IMG/VR virus record: IMGVR_UViG_3300035670_009289
Coordinates: 1 to 25,995 of that record
Length of the DNA stretch: 25,995 nucleotides
Reading direction: 5' to 3' (one strand)
From: a virus
Both the position numbers and the translations under genes were made by a program. Below are positions 7,573-15,601 of the stretch, in pieces. Within the stretch, counting starts at the first letter, position 1; each line of letters starts with the position of its first letter. The notes below the pieces were generated by a model that had not been told where the DNA came from, did no database searches, and was given only the letters and a program-made list of their open reading frames with translations.

Positions 7573-7632
7573 TTGCCCGACTTGCTGTTACGTGTTGACG
7601 ATGCACTTATAGCAAGTCGGGCAAGGGAGTGC
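7573..7632 (-). promoter_or_regulatory. phage promoter flanked by a perfect 14-bp inverted repeat
   Basis: On the minus strand GCACTCCC (7625-7632), 11 nt, GCTATAA (7607-7613) matches the repeated promoter. The arms TTGCCCGACTTGCT (7573-7586) and its exact complement (7611-7624) lie 24 nt apart. One arm covers the promoter spacer and edge of the -10. The other lies in the leader just before the ASCH ATG. It may act as an operator pair, or as an RNA hairpin if transcription starts further upstream. Confidence 0.65.
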
Positions 7633-7637
7633 AGGGA

Positions 7638-8777
7638 TTAGGCTGCCTCTGCTTCGTCTTCTACGTCATTGCCGCCGAGCACGGACGCTACATCGTTCAA
7701 CTCGGCTTCAGCAACAACCGGAGCCTCATACTTGGCCGGCAACAGCGCCTTGAGCTTGTTGAAACCTACGTCGCCCTCCGCCTCGACGGCACGAGCCATC
7801 TGCTCGCGGGTCATCTGCTTGCCATCCCACCAGTAATAGCCAGGCTTGGTGTCCTTGCCTTCCGGCGTCTTGCCCGGCAGGAGCTTGCGCTCATTCAGGA
7901 ACTCGACCAGCGAACGCTCCGCGTCAAAGCGACCAGTGCCGTCCTCCTGGAACATGAAGCGCCACTTGGACTTCACAAACGGCCGCGAGACCTTGTTCTT
8001 CATGAAGATCCCGGACACTTCCATACCAAGAACTTCCTTGGTCTTGTCGTCCACGATCTTCGATGACGTCAGCCACAGGCGCTGCGAGAAGTAGAACTCC
8101 GGACTATCCCCGCCCGTCGTCTTGCGCGGATCACCGAACATGACACCAATCTTCGTGCGCATCTGATTAAGGAAAATCACGCAGACGTTATACTTTTCGG
8201 CAATCTGGGCGATACCCGCAAAGTGAGCTGAGGTCGCACGGGCAAGGGCCGTATTATCGTTCATATTGCGATCACCAGCAGCGCGGCGCTTGCCCTTGCT
8301 GTCGTAGAGCGTGGACTGCGGCGTCATGGCTGCCAGAGAGTCGAACACGACGCAGATCGGCGCAGAATCCGGAATAAGCTTCTTCGTGCGGATCGTCTCC
8401 ACCATCAGGTGGAACATCGCGACACCGTCTTCAAAGGTTTCAGGCTTCTTGTAGATCAGCCGGCCTGGCTCGACATCGAGACCAAGACGAGGTGCGAGTT
8501 TTAGAGAAAACGACCGCTCGTAGTCGAAGAACGCAGCGACACCTCCCAAAGCCTGAGCCGCGGCCATCGCCTTCGTTGAAATCGTAGTCTTGCCGGACGA
8601 GGGAGGACCGGCGATTTCGATGACGCGGCCTACAGGAAAGCAAGCATCCCAATCGGACGAGGATGCGTTGTTAAGCGGCGGAAAGCCACTGTCGAGCCAA
8701 TGGGTGACAGTCGCTTCGGCGTCATTTGCGCCGATGACGCCGGCAAGTGCCTTCATGATATCTTCGGGCTTGCTCAT
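7638..8777 (-). CDS. RecA/UvsX-like recombinase
   Basis: A 379-residue RecA-family ATPase. Walker A is GPPSSGKT at 57-64, the catalytic Glu region follows FFDYE near 84-87, and Walker B is ICVVFDSLA at 141-149. The L2-loop region NQMRTKIGVMFGDP runs from 204 and is followed by TTGG. The C-terminus is Ala/Glu-rich and acidic. It would coat ssDNA and catalyse strand exchange for recombination-dependent replication, with the SSB and SbcCD of this window. ATG at 8777 has an ideal GGAG spaced 6 nt. It sits in one transcript with the 5'-3' exonuclease upstream. RecA versus UvsX subfamily is not settled by eye. Confidence 0.9.
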   Translation of the reverse strand: MSKPEDIMKALAGVIGANDAEATVTHWLDSGFPPLNNASSSDWDACFPVGRVIEIAGPPSSGKTTISTKAMAAAQALGGVAAFFDYERSFSLKLAPRLGLDVEPGRLIYKKPETFEDGVAMFHLMVETIRTKKLIPDSAPICVVFDSLAAMTPQSTLYDSKGKRRAAGDRNMNDNTALARATSAHFAGIAQIAEKYNVCVIFLNQMRTKIGVMFGDPRKTTGGDSPEFYFSQRLWLTSSKIVDDKTKEVLGMEVSGIFMKNKVSRPFVKSKWRFMFQEDGTGRFDAERSLVEFLNERKLLPGKTPEGKDTKPGYYWWDGKQMTREQMARAVEAEGDVGFNKLKALLPAKYEAPVVAEAELNDVASVLGGNDVEDEAEAA

Positions 8778-8795
8778 TATTTCTCCTTCAGAGGG

Positions 8796-9746
8796 TTATG
8801 CTGCGAGCGCCTGTCTTGGCGCTCTGAATGCGGGAAATACGGAGATCCACTCGTCGAAATCCTTGAGGAATGACTTGAAGAGGAGGATCTCGCAGAACTG
8901 ACGGAATTTCTCAGCGTCAGGAGTGCCCTTGTCGACTTCGAGCGCCTGCGGCGCGGGACGCACCGTGGTTCGCAGATCGACAAGTGCCAGGTTGCGGGAA
9001 AAGGTGATGGCCTTGTCTTCATCTTCGACAAGGTTGCGATACTTCTTCGGCACACCCTTCAGGCTGATCGTCTTGTCGAGAATGACGCCGTTGGTGAAGT
9101 TTGCGACCGATCCGTATTGATTGATGAACTCGATCGCGCCCTTCTCGCCGATACCACCAACGCCGGCCACGTTGTCGCCCTGGTCGCCGCACAAGGCCTT
9201 GACCTCGACAAACTCCCGGACGGTCTTGACGCCGGTGAACTCTGCAAAGGTCTTTTGGGTCACAAGACGATCGTTGGCGAAGTCCTTCCAGACGACGCCC
9301 GGACCTACAAGCTGAAGCCAGTCTTTATCGCCGGTGAGAAGAATGACCCGTGAGCCAGTCTTGGTGTATCGATCGGTCAGAATTGCTCCAAGATCATCCG
9401 CTTCCATGTTGAGCGACCAGACCTGGGGAATACCGAGAAACCGGAGAGCTTTCTTGATGTAAGGAACCTGCTTCTTGTAGGCGTCCTTCATCTCCTGCAT
9501 CCGAATCTCGTTCTTGGTCTCCTTCCTGTCGCGGTTTTCCTTGTATTCGGCGAACATCAGCTTGCGCCAGGATGCTCCATCCCAAAGAACAACGGGCTGA
9601 TAGTCCTGAAAACCTGCAATCTGGGACCGGATCGCTTTCAACATGCCGTAGATCGACTGCACCTGGATCTCACCGATCGAGAGCGGCTTGGCATTGTTGT
9701 AGAAGTGACCGAGGGAGTTGCCGTCGATCAGCATGTAATTGGTCAT
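8796..9746 (-). CDS. 5'-3' exonuclease/flap nuclease (T4 RNase H-like)
   Basis: A 316-residue FEN-family nuclease. Metal-site residues are visible at Asp8 (LIDGNS), WDG at 55-57, MEADDL at 114-119 and TGDKD at 138-142. The helix-three-turn motif is GDQGDNVAGVGGIG at 187-200. It should remove RNA primers and 5' flaps on the lagging strand, before the DNA ligase at 23506 seals the nick. The start is ATG 9746 with GAGG 7 nt upstream; an in-frame ATG 20 codons further up reads through the hairpin region and is rejected. There is no polymerase domain, as in T4 RNase H or T5 exonuclease. Confidence 0.9.
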   Translation of the reverse strand: MTNYMLIDGNSLGHFYNNAKPLSIGEIQVQSIYGMLKAIRSQIAGFQDYQPVVLWDGASWRKLMFAEYKENRDRKETKNEIRMQEMKDAYKKQVPYIKKALRFLGIPQVWSLNMEADDLGAILTDRYTKTGSRVILLTGDKDWLQLVGPGVVWKDFANDRLVTQKTFAEFTGVKTVREFVEVKALCGDQGDNVAGVGGIGEKGAIEFINQYGSVANFTNGVILDKTISLKGVPKKYRNLVEDEDKAITFSRNLALVDLRTTVRPAPQALEVDKGTPDAEKFRQFCEILLFKSFLKDFDEWISVFPAFRAPRQALAA

Positions 9747-9766
9747 TGAAGCCTCGCAAGAGAAAG

Positions 9767-9849
9767 GCGACGACGCCGGGAGGAGGGCGTCGTCGCTAAG
9801 CCTCATCCGCGACGATGAGGCGACCGGAGCGGGAGAGGGGAAGTCCCGC
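9767..9849. repeat. three consecutive perfect hairpins between ssb and the exonuclease gene
   Basis: Arms 9767-9777/9786-9796 (11 bp, 8-nt loop), 9800-9807/9814-9821 (8 bp, 6-nt loop) and 9829-9834/9844-9849 (6 bp, 9-nt loop). On the minus-strand transcript the last and strongest is followed by CTTTCTCTT, a weak U-rich tract, and then the exonuclease ribosome site. It is either a leaky terminator after ssb or processing/stability structures. Confidence 0.65.
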
Positions 9850-9863
9850 TCGGCAGATGCTGA

Positions 9864-10898
9864 TCACACGAGGTTGTCGAGCTCAGCGAGGATCGCATCC
9901 TGTTCGGAAACAGGAAGTGCGGAGATACCTGCAGCGGGAGCCGCGGCTTCAGGCGCCGGGGCAGGAGTAGCAGGCGCTTCAAGTGCTGCCAATTCCGCAG
10001 CCGCTTCCTGCTGGCGACGAAGAATTTCAGCCTTGCGAGCTTCCATTGCAGGGTCGATAGCCGGCGCAGCCTGAGCAGCAGGGGCAGCAACCGGAGTAGC
10101 TACGGCAGCAGGAGCGACCGAAGCGCCAGCGACTGCGGCAGCAGTCGAAGAGAGTGCAGCGGTCGGCGTGCGCACACCGGCAGCAGTTGCGGGACCAGTC
10201 AGAGCCGGAACAGCGACACCTGCAATCTGCGCGATGCAGTTGAGAGCCTTCTGTTCCTCACCACGGAAGTAGTTCTGCGCGATAAATTCGTGCAGGTCCG
10301 TCGTGCGGGACAGAATGTCCGGAGAGACAGGCTTCGGCGGAGCCGGATCGACCATCACCTCATACTTCGTATTGAGAGCCTTGCCGGTCTTGGTGATGAT
10401 GATATCAACGCCGGAAACAGGGTCAGTGATATCGCGACCCGCATCGTCGTAGACGTTGATCAGATCCATGATCTTGCCGAACGTCGTGCCGGTGACTTCC
10501 AGAACGACCGGATCTTCACCCGAAGAGCGGTCGATAACGTTCAGAAGAACCGACTTCTTGGCCTTCCACTCGTTGTAGAGTTCCTTGGATTCCTCATCCA
10601 TCGCCGAGTTGATCGCCATTTCGATCGCGGTGTTGAGAACGGACGGCTGCTGGTAGACAGTGTCGCAATCGCCAACGACAGCGAGCGGCTTGCCGTTCTT
10701 GTCAGCCTTGATCCAGTGAACGCCCAGATCGGCCCAATACTGGCCGGATGCCGGCACCCAGGAAGCCTGGGCAGAGGTCGGTGCGAGAATGCGATAAGCA
10801 TTACGACCGTCCTTCGGCTTGACGGTCTTCTGATTGTTGGAAGAATACTTGTTCTTCGCGCCAGAGACCATCTTCTTCAATTCAGGGCTAAGAGCCAT
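9864..10898 (-). CDS. single-stranded DNA-binding protein, gp32-like candidate
   Basis: A 344-residue protein. The N-terminus is basic (KNKYSSNNQKTVKPKDGRN) and leads into YRILAP, the layout of phage gp32-type SSBs. Residues 100-200 are strand-rich and include a G-x-DIIITKTGK strand. A 100-residue Ala/Pro linker follows, then a short conserved-looking acidic tail (ILAELDNLV), typical of SSB interaction tips. The position next to RecA and exonuclease genes fits. ATG at 10898 has AAGGA 9 nt upstream. Its leader has two sets of tandem repeats (10914-10971). No zinc-binding Cys cluster like that of T4 gp32 is seen, so the family call is by layout. Confidence 0.6.
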   Translation of the reverse strand: MALSPELKKMVSGAKNKYSSNNQKTVKPKDGRNAYRILAPTSAQASWVPASGQYWADLGVHWIKADKNGKPLAVVGDCDTVYQQPSVLNTAIEMAINSAMDEESKELYNEWKAKKSVLLNVIDRSSGEDPVVLEVTGTTFGKIMDLINVYDDAGRDITDPVSGVDIIITKTGKALNTKYEVMVDPAPPKPVSPDILSRTTDLHEFIAQNYFRGEEQKALNCIAQIAGVAVPALTGPATAAGVRTPTAALSSTAAAVAGASVAPAAVATPVAAPAAQAAPAIDPAMEARKAEILRRQQEAAAELAALEAPATPAPAPEAAAPAAGISALPVSEQDAILAELDNLV

Positions 10899-10913
10899 AT
10901 GCGTAGTTCCTTC

Positions 10914-10971
10914 GTGCTTTGTGCTTTATGCTTTCGACTTGCCTCAATAGCTATTTAGCTATCTAGCTTTT
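10914..10971 (-). repeat. tandem repeats in the ssb leader
   Basis: On the minus strand, three AAAGCAY heptamers in a row (10914-10934) lie just upstream of the ssb ribosome site. Further up are three 8-nt units based on the self-complementary TAGCTA (10948-10971). They lie between the promoter at 10975 and the start codon. The arrangement recalls the repeated, unstructured operator by which T4 gp32 represses its own mRNA (comparison only). Confidence 0.6.
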
Positions 10972-11000
10972 TACTTATAGCGACACGTCGATGGGATCGC
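10971..11000 (-). promoter_or_regulatory. phage promoter for ssb
   Basis: On the minus strand GCGATCCC (10993-11000), 11 nt, GCTATAA (10975-10981). Only a half operator, TAAGTAA (10971-10977), overlaps the -10; no second arm is present. Confidence 0.65.
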
Positions 11001-11017
11001 TCAAGTTCTCAACGGAT

Positions 11018-11281
11018 TTACGCTGCCTTGCGGGCAGGGCGGATCAGTCCAGAATTCTTCCAATTGTTCGACAGTTCTGCTGCATCAGCGGCTTCGAGCC
11101 GTGCAGCCTCGGCAAGGCTTGCAGCCTTCTTCGCCTTCGCGTCGGCACGGGCAGCCTTTGCCTTGTGCAGACTTTCCAGGGTTTCAAGATCGCGAACGAC
11201 CTTGCTCTGGCGAGAAACCACACGATCGATGGTCAGTTCCAGACCAACGAGCTTGCGGAGGTATGCGATGATTGCGTCCAT
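11018..11281 (-). CDS. small coiled-coil protein
   Basis: An 87-residue protein that is almost entirely helical and Ala/Lys/Glu-rich from residue 30 to 75, with a basic end (RPARKAA). It is not recognised. ATG at 11281 has AAGGA upstream and follows the clearest promoter/operator of the window (11315-11356). It is a single gene between its own promoter and the ssb promoter, so it is probably made under repressor control. Confidence 0.6.
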   Translation of the reverse strand: MDAIIAYLRKLVGLELTIDRVVSRQSKVVRDLETLESLHKAKAARADAKAKKAASLAEAARLEAADAAELSNNWKNSGLIRPARKAA

Positions 11282-11314
11282 GAGGATCTTCCTTCAGGCA
11301 GGCGTCTCACTAAG

Positions 11315-11356
11315 TAAGTGATTACTTACTTTATAGCGTAAACGACATGGGATTGC
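11315..11356 (-). promoter_or_regulatory. phage promoter with best TAAGT operator
   Basis: On the minus strand GCAATCCC (11349-11356), 11 nt, GCTATAA (11331-11337), then a palindrome at 11315-11328 (plus-strand TAAGTGATTACTTA), extended to AAGTAAGT/ACTTACTT-type arms with AATC between. The operator starts 2 nt after the -10 element. Confidence 0.75.
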
Positions 11357-11358
11357 AC

Positions 11359-11934
11359 TTAATTTACAGAATTTTCTTCGCTCACCTGAGCGCCGTTGCG
11401 CCGAGCCAGACGTTCAAGCGCACTAGCCTTTGAAGACTCCAAAGCGTCTTCGCGGGCATTACGTTCACGAATGGACAGCTCGCCCTTCATCTCCTCACGC
11501 GAGATCAGACCCTGTTGCACGAGCATATCGCGCCGATGCCGGAACGCTTCGACAGCGGTCTTGCCGATAGACTCGATCCGCTTTGCCTCGTTTAGCGCCT
11601 TCTTGATCGAAATGACCCGCGGATGACGAGCCACCTTAGCGGCAATAGCAGACTCGGTGATCTTCTCGCCTACAGCCGCTAGATCATTGCGGATGATCTG
11701 CTGCACGGCAGCCTCGGTGTTCTCCACCAGCATCTTGACCACATCGGTCTGCTTGGCAGACTCGGCTGCCAGAATGCCGTAGTGAGAGAAAAGAGACGCC
11801 TGCTGCATCATGGCGTCGGTCAGATTGTTGGGTGAGTAGGCGAGATCCGCCTTCAACTGCTTGGCGTCAATGAAGTCGCGGACCTGGTAGACGGTCTGCT
11901 CCTTCCCGACATCGCCGGTCGTGGGTGTCGTCAT
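11359..11934 (-). CDS. helical phage protein of unknown function
   Basis: A 191-residue protein predicted helical almost throughout. It includes LTDAMMQQASLFSHYG at about 38-53 and RRDMLVQQGLISREE near the C-terminus, and ends in a polar tail. I do not recognise a named family. Its position between the polymerase and ssb genes suggests a replication or recombination accessory protein, such as a mediator, but that is context only. ATG at 11934 with AAGGA upstream. It has its own promoter at 11962-11987. Confidence 0.7.
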   Translation of the reverse strand: MTTPTTGDVGKEQTVYQVRDFIDAKQLKADLAYSPNNLTDAMMQQASLFSHYGILAAESAKQTDVVKMLVENTEAAVQQIIRNDLAAVGEKITESAIAAKVARHPRVISIKKALNEAKRIESIGKTAVEAFRHRRDMLVQQGLISREEMKGELSIRERNAREDALESSKASALERLARRNGAQVSEENSVN

Positions 11935-11961
11935 ATCTTGTTTCCTTCTGCGATGTTGTAT

Positions 11962-11987
11962 TTATAGCGCTCTGACAATTGGAGTGC
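11962..11987 (-). promoter_or_regulatory. phage promoter without operator
   Basis: On the minus strand GCACTCCA (11980-11987), 11 nt, GCTATAA (11962-11968), continuing AT. No TAAGT palindrome follows. It lies directly behind the polymerase stop codon and drives the 191-residue gene. Confidence 0.65.
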
Positions 11988-11993
11988 TGCAAG

Positions 11994-14900
11994 TCACGAC
12001 AGGCAATCAGCGACAGCCGCGAACACCTCGTTCATGTTCTGCTGCTTGTCGGGATCGTGGTAGATCTCGCCGGGGCTGAACCCGATCACGATGTTTGCAT
12101 CGTAATCCTTCGAGTAGATCACCTTGCCGGCCTGCTCTGACGCCTTGCCCTTGAAGTCGGGGAAGAAGTGTCGAACAGTGGTTGAGCCAAGCAGCACAAT
12201 AACAGGCGGCTTCAACAGCTCGATTTCTCGCGCAAGGTAAGGCTCATAGATCTTGATCTCTTCCGGCGTCACCTGCTTGCCGCGCTTCGGACGCTTGATG
12301 AGTGCCGTCCAGTAGGCATTTGCCCGATCCAGGGACGCATTCTCGATCGCCTCAACGACAGCGTTGTTGGACATGGAGAAGCCCATGACGCCGCCCGTAT
12401 CCTCCTCGTTGCCAGGCGCATCGGAAATGATCATGAAGTCCGCGTTCTTGCCGAAGAACGGCTTGACCGGATAGCCATCGGCAGTCGTCGCCTTCGGGCC
12501 ATGTGCTGCGCGGTATTCATCCACCAGCTCGCCAAGGGCAGCTTTTGTGTCCTTATCCCTGTTCAGTTCGTGCTCGATCGGCACATGTGCGGCGATCAAG
12601 CCTGGCAATAGCGCGATCTGATCCTTGATACGCGAGGGATCATTCGCCGGAACCTGTCCAGGTTCGATACGTGAGAAGGCACCGACGAGATCGAGCGCCT
12701 CTTGAACGCGCTTGTTACAGACGCGCTTTTCAACGCGGGAGAGAAAATCGTTCTTATCGAGAAACGGTCCCGCCTTTCGCGCCTCAAGAATTGCCGCCGT
12801 CGCCTTCTCACTCAGACCCTTGATGCGCTGAAGCGGCATAACCAGTCGAATAGGCGTTGCCATTTCAAAGCGATCGGTCGAGATATTGATATCGGGCATC
12901 GAGACTTCGATACCAAGCGACTTGGCATCGCGGATGATTCCCGTCAGCTTCTCTTCCCTTTGAACAGTGAGAGCGGCTGCGTAAAACTCTGCAGGATAGT
13001 AGGTCTTCAGATACATCGACTGATAGGAGATCAGCGTGTATTCAACCGAGTGCGACTTGTTGAAGCCGTATCCAGCGAAGCCTTCGATCTTGTCAAACAG
13101 CGCGCCGGCCCAATCCTCGGTGCAGCCGATCGTGGCGACACAGCCGTCGCAGAACTTCTTGCGCTCCTTCTTCATCTCCTCCGGCAGCTTCTTACCCATG
13201 ATCTTACGCAGCTTGTCAGCAGCGGCACCGGAATAGCCGGCAATCACCTGGGAGATCTTCATGACCTGTTCCTGATAGACGATGACACCGAAGGTCTCTT
13301 CGAGCACCGGCTCCATCAGTGGATGGTCGTATTCGATATCCTCGTTGCCCTGCTTGCGCAGATAGAACGAGTCCATCATTCCCGATTCAATAGGACCAGG
13401 GCGATAAAGCGCGGTGCAGGCGGTGATGTCTTCGAACGTAATCACGCCCGTTGAGCCGAGCTCCTTCAAGAGCCGGCGCATACCTCCGGACTCGAACTGA
13501 AAGATTGCGGTCGTGTTCGCCTTGGCAAAGTTTGCCAGCACCTTCTCGTCGTCCAGCGGAATCCGGTTAAGATCAAGCCGCTTTCCAGTGTTCTCCCTGA
13601 TGTAGTCGAGGGTGAGCGTCATATGGTCGAGCGTGTTCAAGCCGAGCACGTCCATCTTGACCAGACCCTGATCCTCAACGATGCGCTTGTCCCAGCAGAC
13701 AACATTGCCTTCTTTGCGCCGCTCCACGACTGCGCGGTCTACGATATCGACACCAGCGACAATGACACCGCCTGCGTGCTGACCAAAGTTGCGGATCGTG
13801 CCTTCCAGGCGCTCCATCATCGGATAGTGCGTCGGGTAGTTGTTGGCGAAGTCGTCGATCTCCTTTACCTGCTTGCGAGCCTCGGGGAGGGGAACGTTCT
13901 GCCCGTGCAGCTTTGGAACGAACTTGGAGACGGAGAAGTCCTTTTCGGGAATGAGCGTCACGCGGCCGACGTCACGGATCGCAGACGCCGAGCCGAGCGT
14001 TCCATAATTGTTGACGCCCGCAACGCGCTCAGCGCCATATTTCTTGGTCAGGTATTCGAAGACTTCGTGCCGGCGCTCGGACATGAAATCGAGATCGGCG
14101 TCAGGCAAGTCGATACGTTCGGGGTTGATGAAGCGCTCAAACAGAAGACCGAACCGGATTGGATCGCATTCGGTAATGCCCATCAGGTAAGCAACGAGGG
14201 ATCCGCCCACGGAGCCGCGACCAGGTCCAACCATGATGCCCGACTTCTTGGCAAACTGAACCACGTCCTGCACCAGCAGGAAGTAGCCCGAGAAGTTCAG
14301 GCGCTTCAGCGTTTCAAGTTCGTAGGCAAGACGGGGCTTATAGACCTCAAGCAGCTCTTTCGGATCAGGCTGATGACCGAAGATTGGCGCGTCGAAGCGT
14401 TCCTTCCAGCCCTTCTTGCACTCCTCGACCACAGCCGCAAACTCGTTCGGCGCCATAATTGGAAGGGAGACGTCGGCCTTCTTCCACTCATATTCGACCA
14501 GATTGACGAGTTCGACGGTGTTCATAAGACCGCTCTTGAACTGCGCAGCGGTGAAGCCAGGATCGTTGCCGCGCTTCACCAGATGAGCAACAGCCTTCTT
14601 CATTTCGCCTATCAGCTCGCCAGAGCCCATGACGTGCATGTCACGATTAAACCGGGACTTAAACCAGCCGTCCGTGATCTTGTTGTTCTCGGCTATCGCC
14701 GACATGATCTCCTGAGTGTCAGCCTCGCCCTGACCATAGAACGCCGGCCGCACTACGATCGGCTTCAATCCGTTCTCGTTGATCTGCTTGAGTGCCAGAT
14801 CGTTTAGGCGTCCGTAGTAGGGCGTATTGATCGGGATGAGAGGCGCATAAACGTTCTCGCAAAGAATGGTCAGTCCTTTGATAAGCTTCGTGTGCTCCGA

Positions 14901-15359
14901 ATGCTCCAGGATCGAATGCGCGTCACCAAGCACGATTGCGAGGTCGCCTCGGTCGATGGCGCGCAGCTCGTTGGTAAGATCACTGAAGCCGAGCTTGGCC
15001 TCGTAGTAGAAGCGATCATCCGAATTGGCGAGAGTCAGGAGACGGAAGATCGCCTTCATACCGGCTTCCTTCAGCGCGTAGACGGTGAGGAAGTAAGATC
15101 GCGGCATGTCCTTTTTCTTCTCGCCGTCACCGGGACGCCAGGTCGGGTTATCAGTCAAGCGAAGACGGCAGCCGATGACAGGCTTCAGACCTTCAGCCTT
15201 TGCCTTGTTGGTGAAGTCAATCATAGAGGTAACGGACATTGTATCCGTCATCGCGACAGCTTTTGCTCCGGCTTCGACGGCGTTCTTGATCAGACGCTTG
15301 GTCGTGAGGATGCTTTCGCCGACTGAGAAATCAGTCCGCGCTGCAAGGATCGAGTGCAT
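11994..15359 (-). CDS. dnaE: DNA polymerase III alpha subunit (DnaE-type) fused to a uracil-DNA-glycosylase-like domain
   Basis: A 1121-residue C-family replicative polymerase. The PHP-like N-terminus is degenerate: the family HxH and TDH motifs read LAARTDFS and MTDTMSV, so its metal site is probably lost. The palm has GPGRGSVGGS and the catalytic PDADLDF near 415-421. The fingers and helix-hairpin-helix regions continue to about 900. In place of the usual OB-fold and tau-binding end, residues 972-1121 form a family-4-like UDG domain: SDAPGNEED at 979-987 and VIVLLGST near 1053-1060. The UDG domain lacks Fe-S cysteines, and the usual HPS-type motif reads FSPGEIYH. ATG at 15359 with AGGG upstream. 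It follows the 77-residue gene by 6 nt. Confidence 0.9.
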   Translation of the reverse strand: MHSILAARTDFSVGESILTTKRLIKNAVEAGAKAVAMTDTMSVTSMIDFTNKAKAEGLKPVIGCRLRLTDNPTWRPGDGEKKKDMPRSYFLTVYALKEAGMKAIFRLLTLANSDDRFYYEAKLGFSDLTNELRAIDRGDLAIVLGDAHSILEHSEHTKLIKGLTILCENVYAPLIPINTPYYGRLNDLALKQINENGLKPIVVRPAFYGQGEADTQEIMSAIAENNKITDGWFKSRFNRDMHVMGSGELIGEMKKAVAHLVKRGNDPGFTAAQFKSGLMNTVELVNLVEYEWKKADVSLPIMAPNEFAAVVEECKKGWKERFDAPIFGHQPDPKELLEVYKPRLAYELETLKRLNFSGYFLLVQDVVQFAKKSGIMVGPGRGSVGGSLVAYLMGITECDPIRFGLLFERFINPERIDLPDADLDFMSERRHEVFEYLTKKYGAERVAGVNNYGTLGSASAIRDVGRVTLIPEKDFSVSKFVPKLHGQNVPLPEARKQVKEIDDFANNYPTHYPMMERLEGTIRNFGQHAGGVIVAGVDIVDRAVVERRKEGNVVCWDKRIVEDQGLVKMDVLGLNTLDHMTLTLDYIRENTGKRLDLNRIPLDDEKVLANFAKANTTAIFQFESGGMRRLLKELGSTGVITFEDITACTALYRPGPIESGMMDSFYLRKQGNEDIEYDHPLMEPVLEETFGVIVYQEQVMKISQVIAGYSGAAADKLRKIMGKKLPEEMKKERKKFCDGCVATIGCTEDWAGALFDKIEGFAGYGFNKSHSVEYTLISYQSMYLKTYYPAEFYAAALTVQREEKLTGIIRDAKSLGIEVSMPDINISTDRFEMATPIRLVMPLQRIKGLSEKATAAILEARKAGPFLDKNDFLSRVEKRVCNKRVQEALDLVGAFSRIEPGQVPANDPSRIKDQIALLPGLIAAHVPIEHELNRDKDTKAALGELVDEYRAAHGPKATTADGYPVKPFFGKNADFMIISDAPGNEEDTGGVMGFSMSNNAVVEAIENASLDRANAYWTALIKRPKRGKQVTPEEIKIYEPYLAREIELLKPPVIVLLGSTTVRHFFPDFKGKASEQAGKVIYSKDYDANIVIGFSPGEIYHDPDKQQNMNEVFAAVADCLS

Positions 15360-15365
15360 GGCGAA

Positions 15366-15599
15366 TTACCCTTTGATTGGATGAAAATCGTAAACGAATG
15401 CGTTGGGCTCGCCTTCGAGCAGACCAAGTCCGTCCTTTTGGGAGAGGTCTTTGATCTTGGTGTTTAGACGCTCCTCGACCCGGCGAATGATCGCATCGTT
15501 GATAGAACCGCTTTCGAAAACGCCGTTCGAGAAATGCAAGATTCCCCGGAACCTGTAGCTGTAGAAAAGCCTCGTGCCGGTCTTTTGCTCAGTCGCCAT
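15366..15599 (-). CDS. small protein of unknown function
   Basis: A 77-residue protein that looks folded, with alternating strands around RLFYSYRFRGILHFSN and a helix in the middle. I do not recognise it. ATG at 15599 is chosen because AGGGG lies 6 nt upstream; a TTG two codons earlier overlaps the upstream stop and is less likely. It sits between the four-cysteine protein and the polymerase gene in one minus-strand run. Confidence 0.65.
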   Translation of the reverse strand: MATEQKTGTRLFYSYRFRGILHFSNGVFESGSINDAIIRRVEERLNTKIKDLSQKDGLGLLEGEPNAFVYDFHPIKG

Positions 15600-15601
15600 A
15601 T

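Noticed and set aside
9747-9806. 20-codon extension of the exonuclease
   Set aside because: It is coded by two of the three hairpins; GAGG directly precedes ATG 9746, where the FEN fold begins.
13623-14807. Long plus-strand ORF (394 codons) opposite the polymerase gene
   Set aside because: It is the antisense of strongly conserved dnaE sequence, has no recognisable domain and no ribosome site; long antisense ORFs are common in such codon usage.
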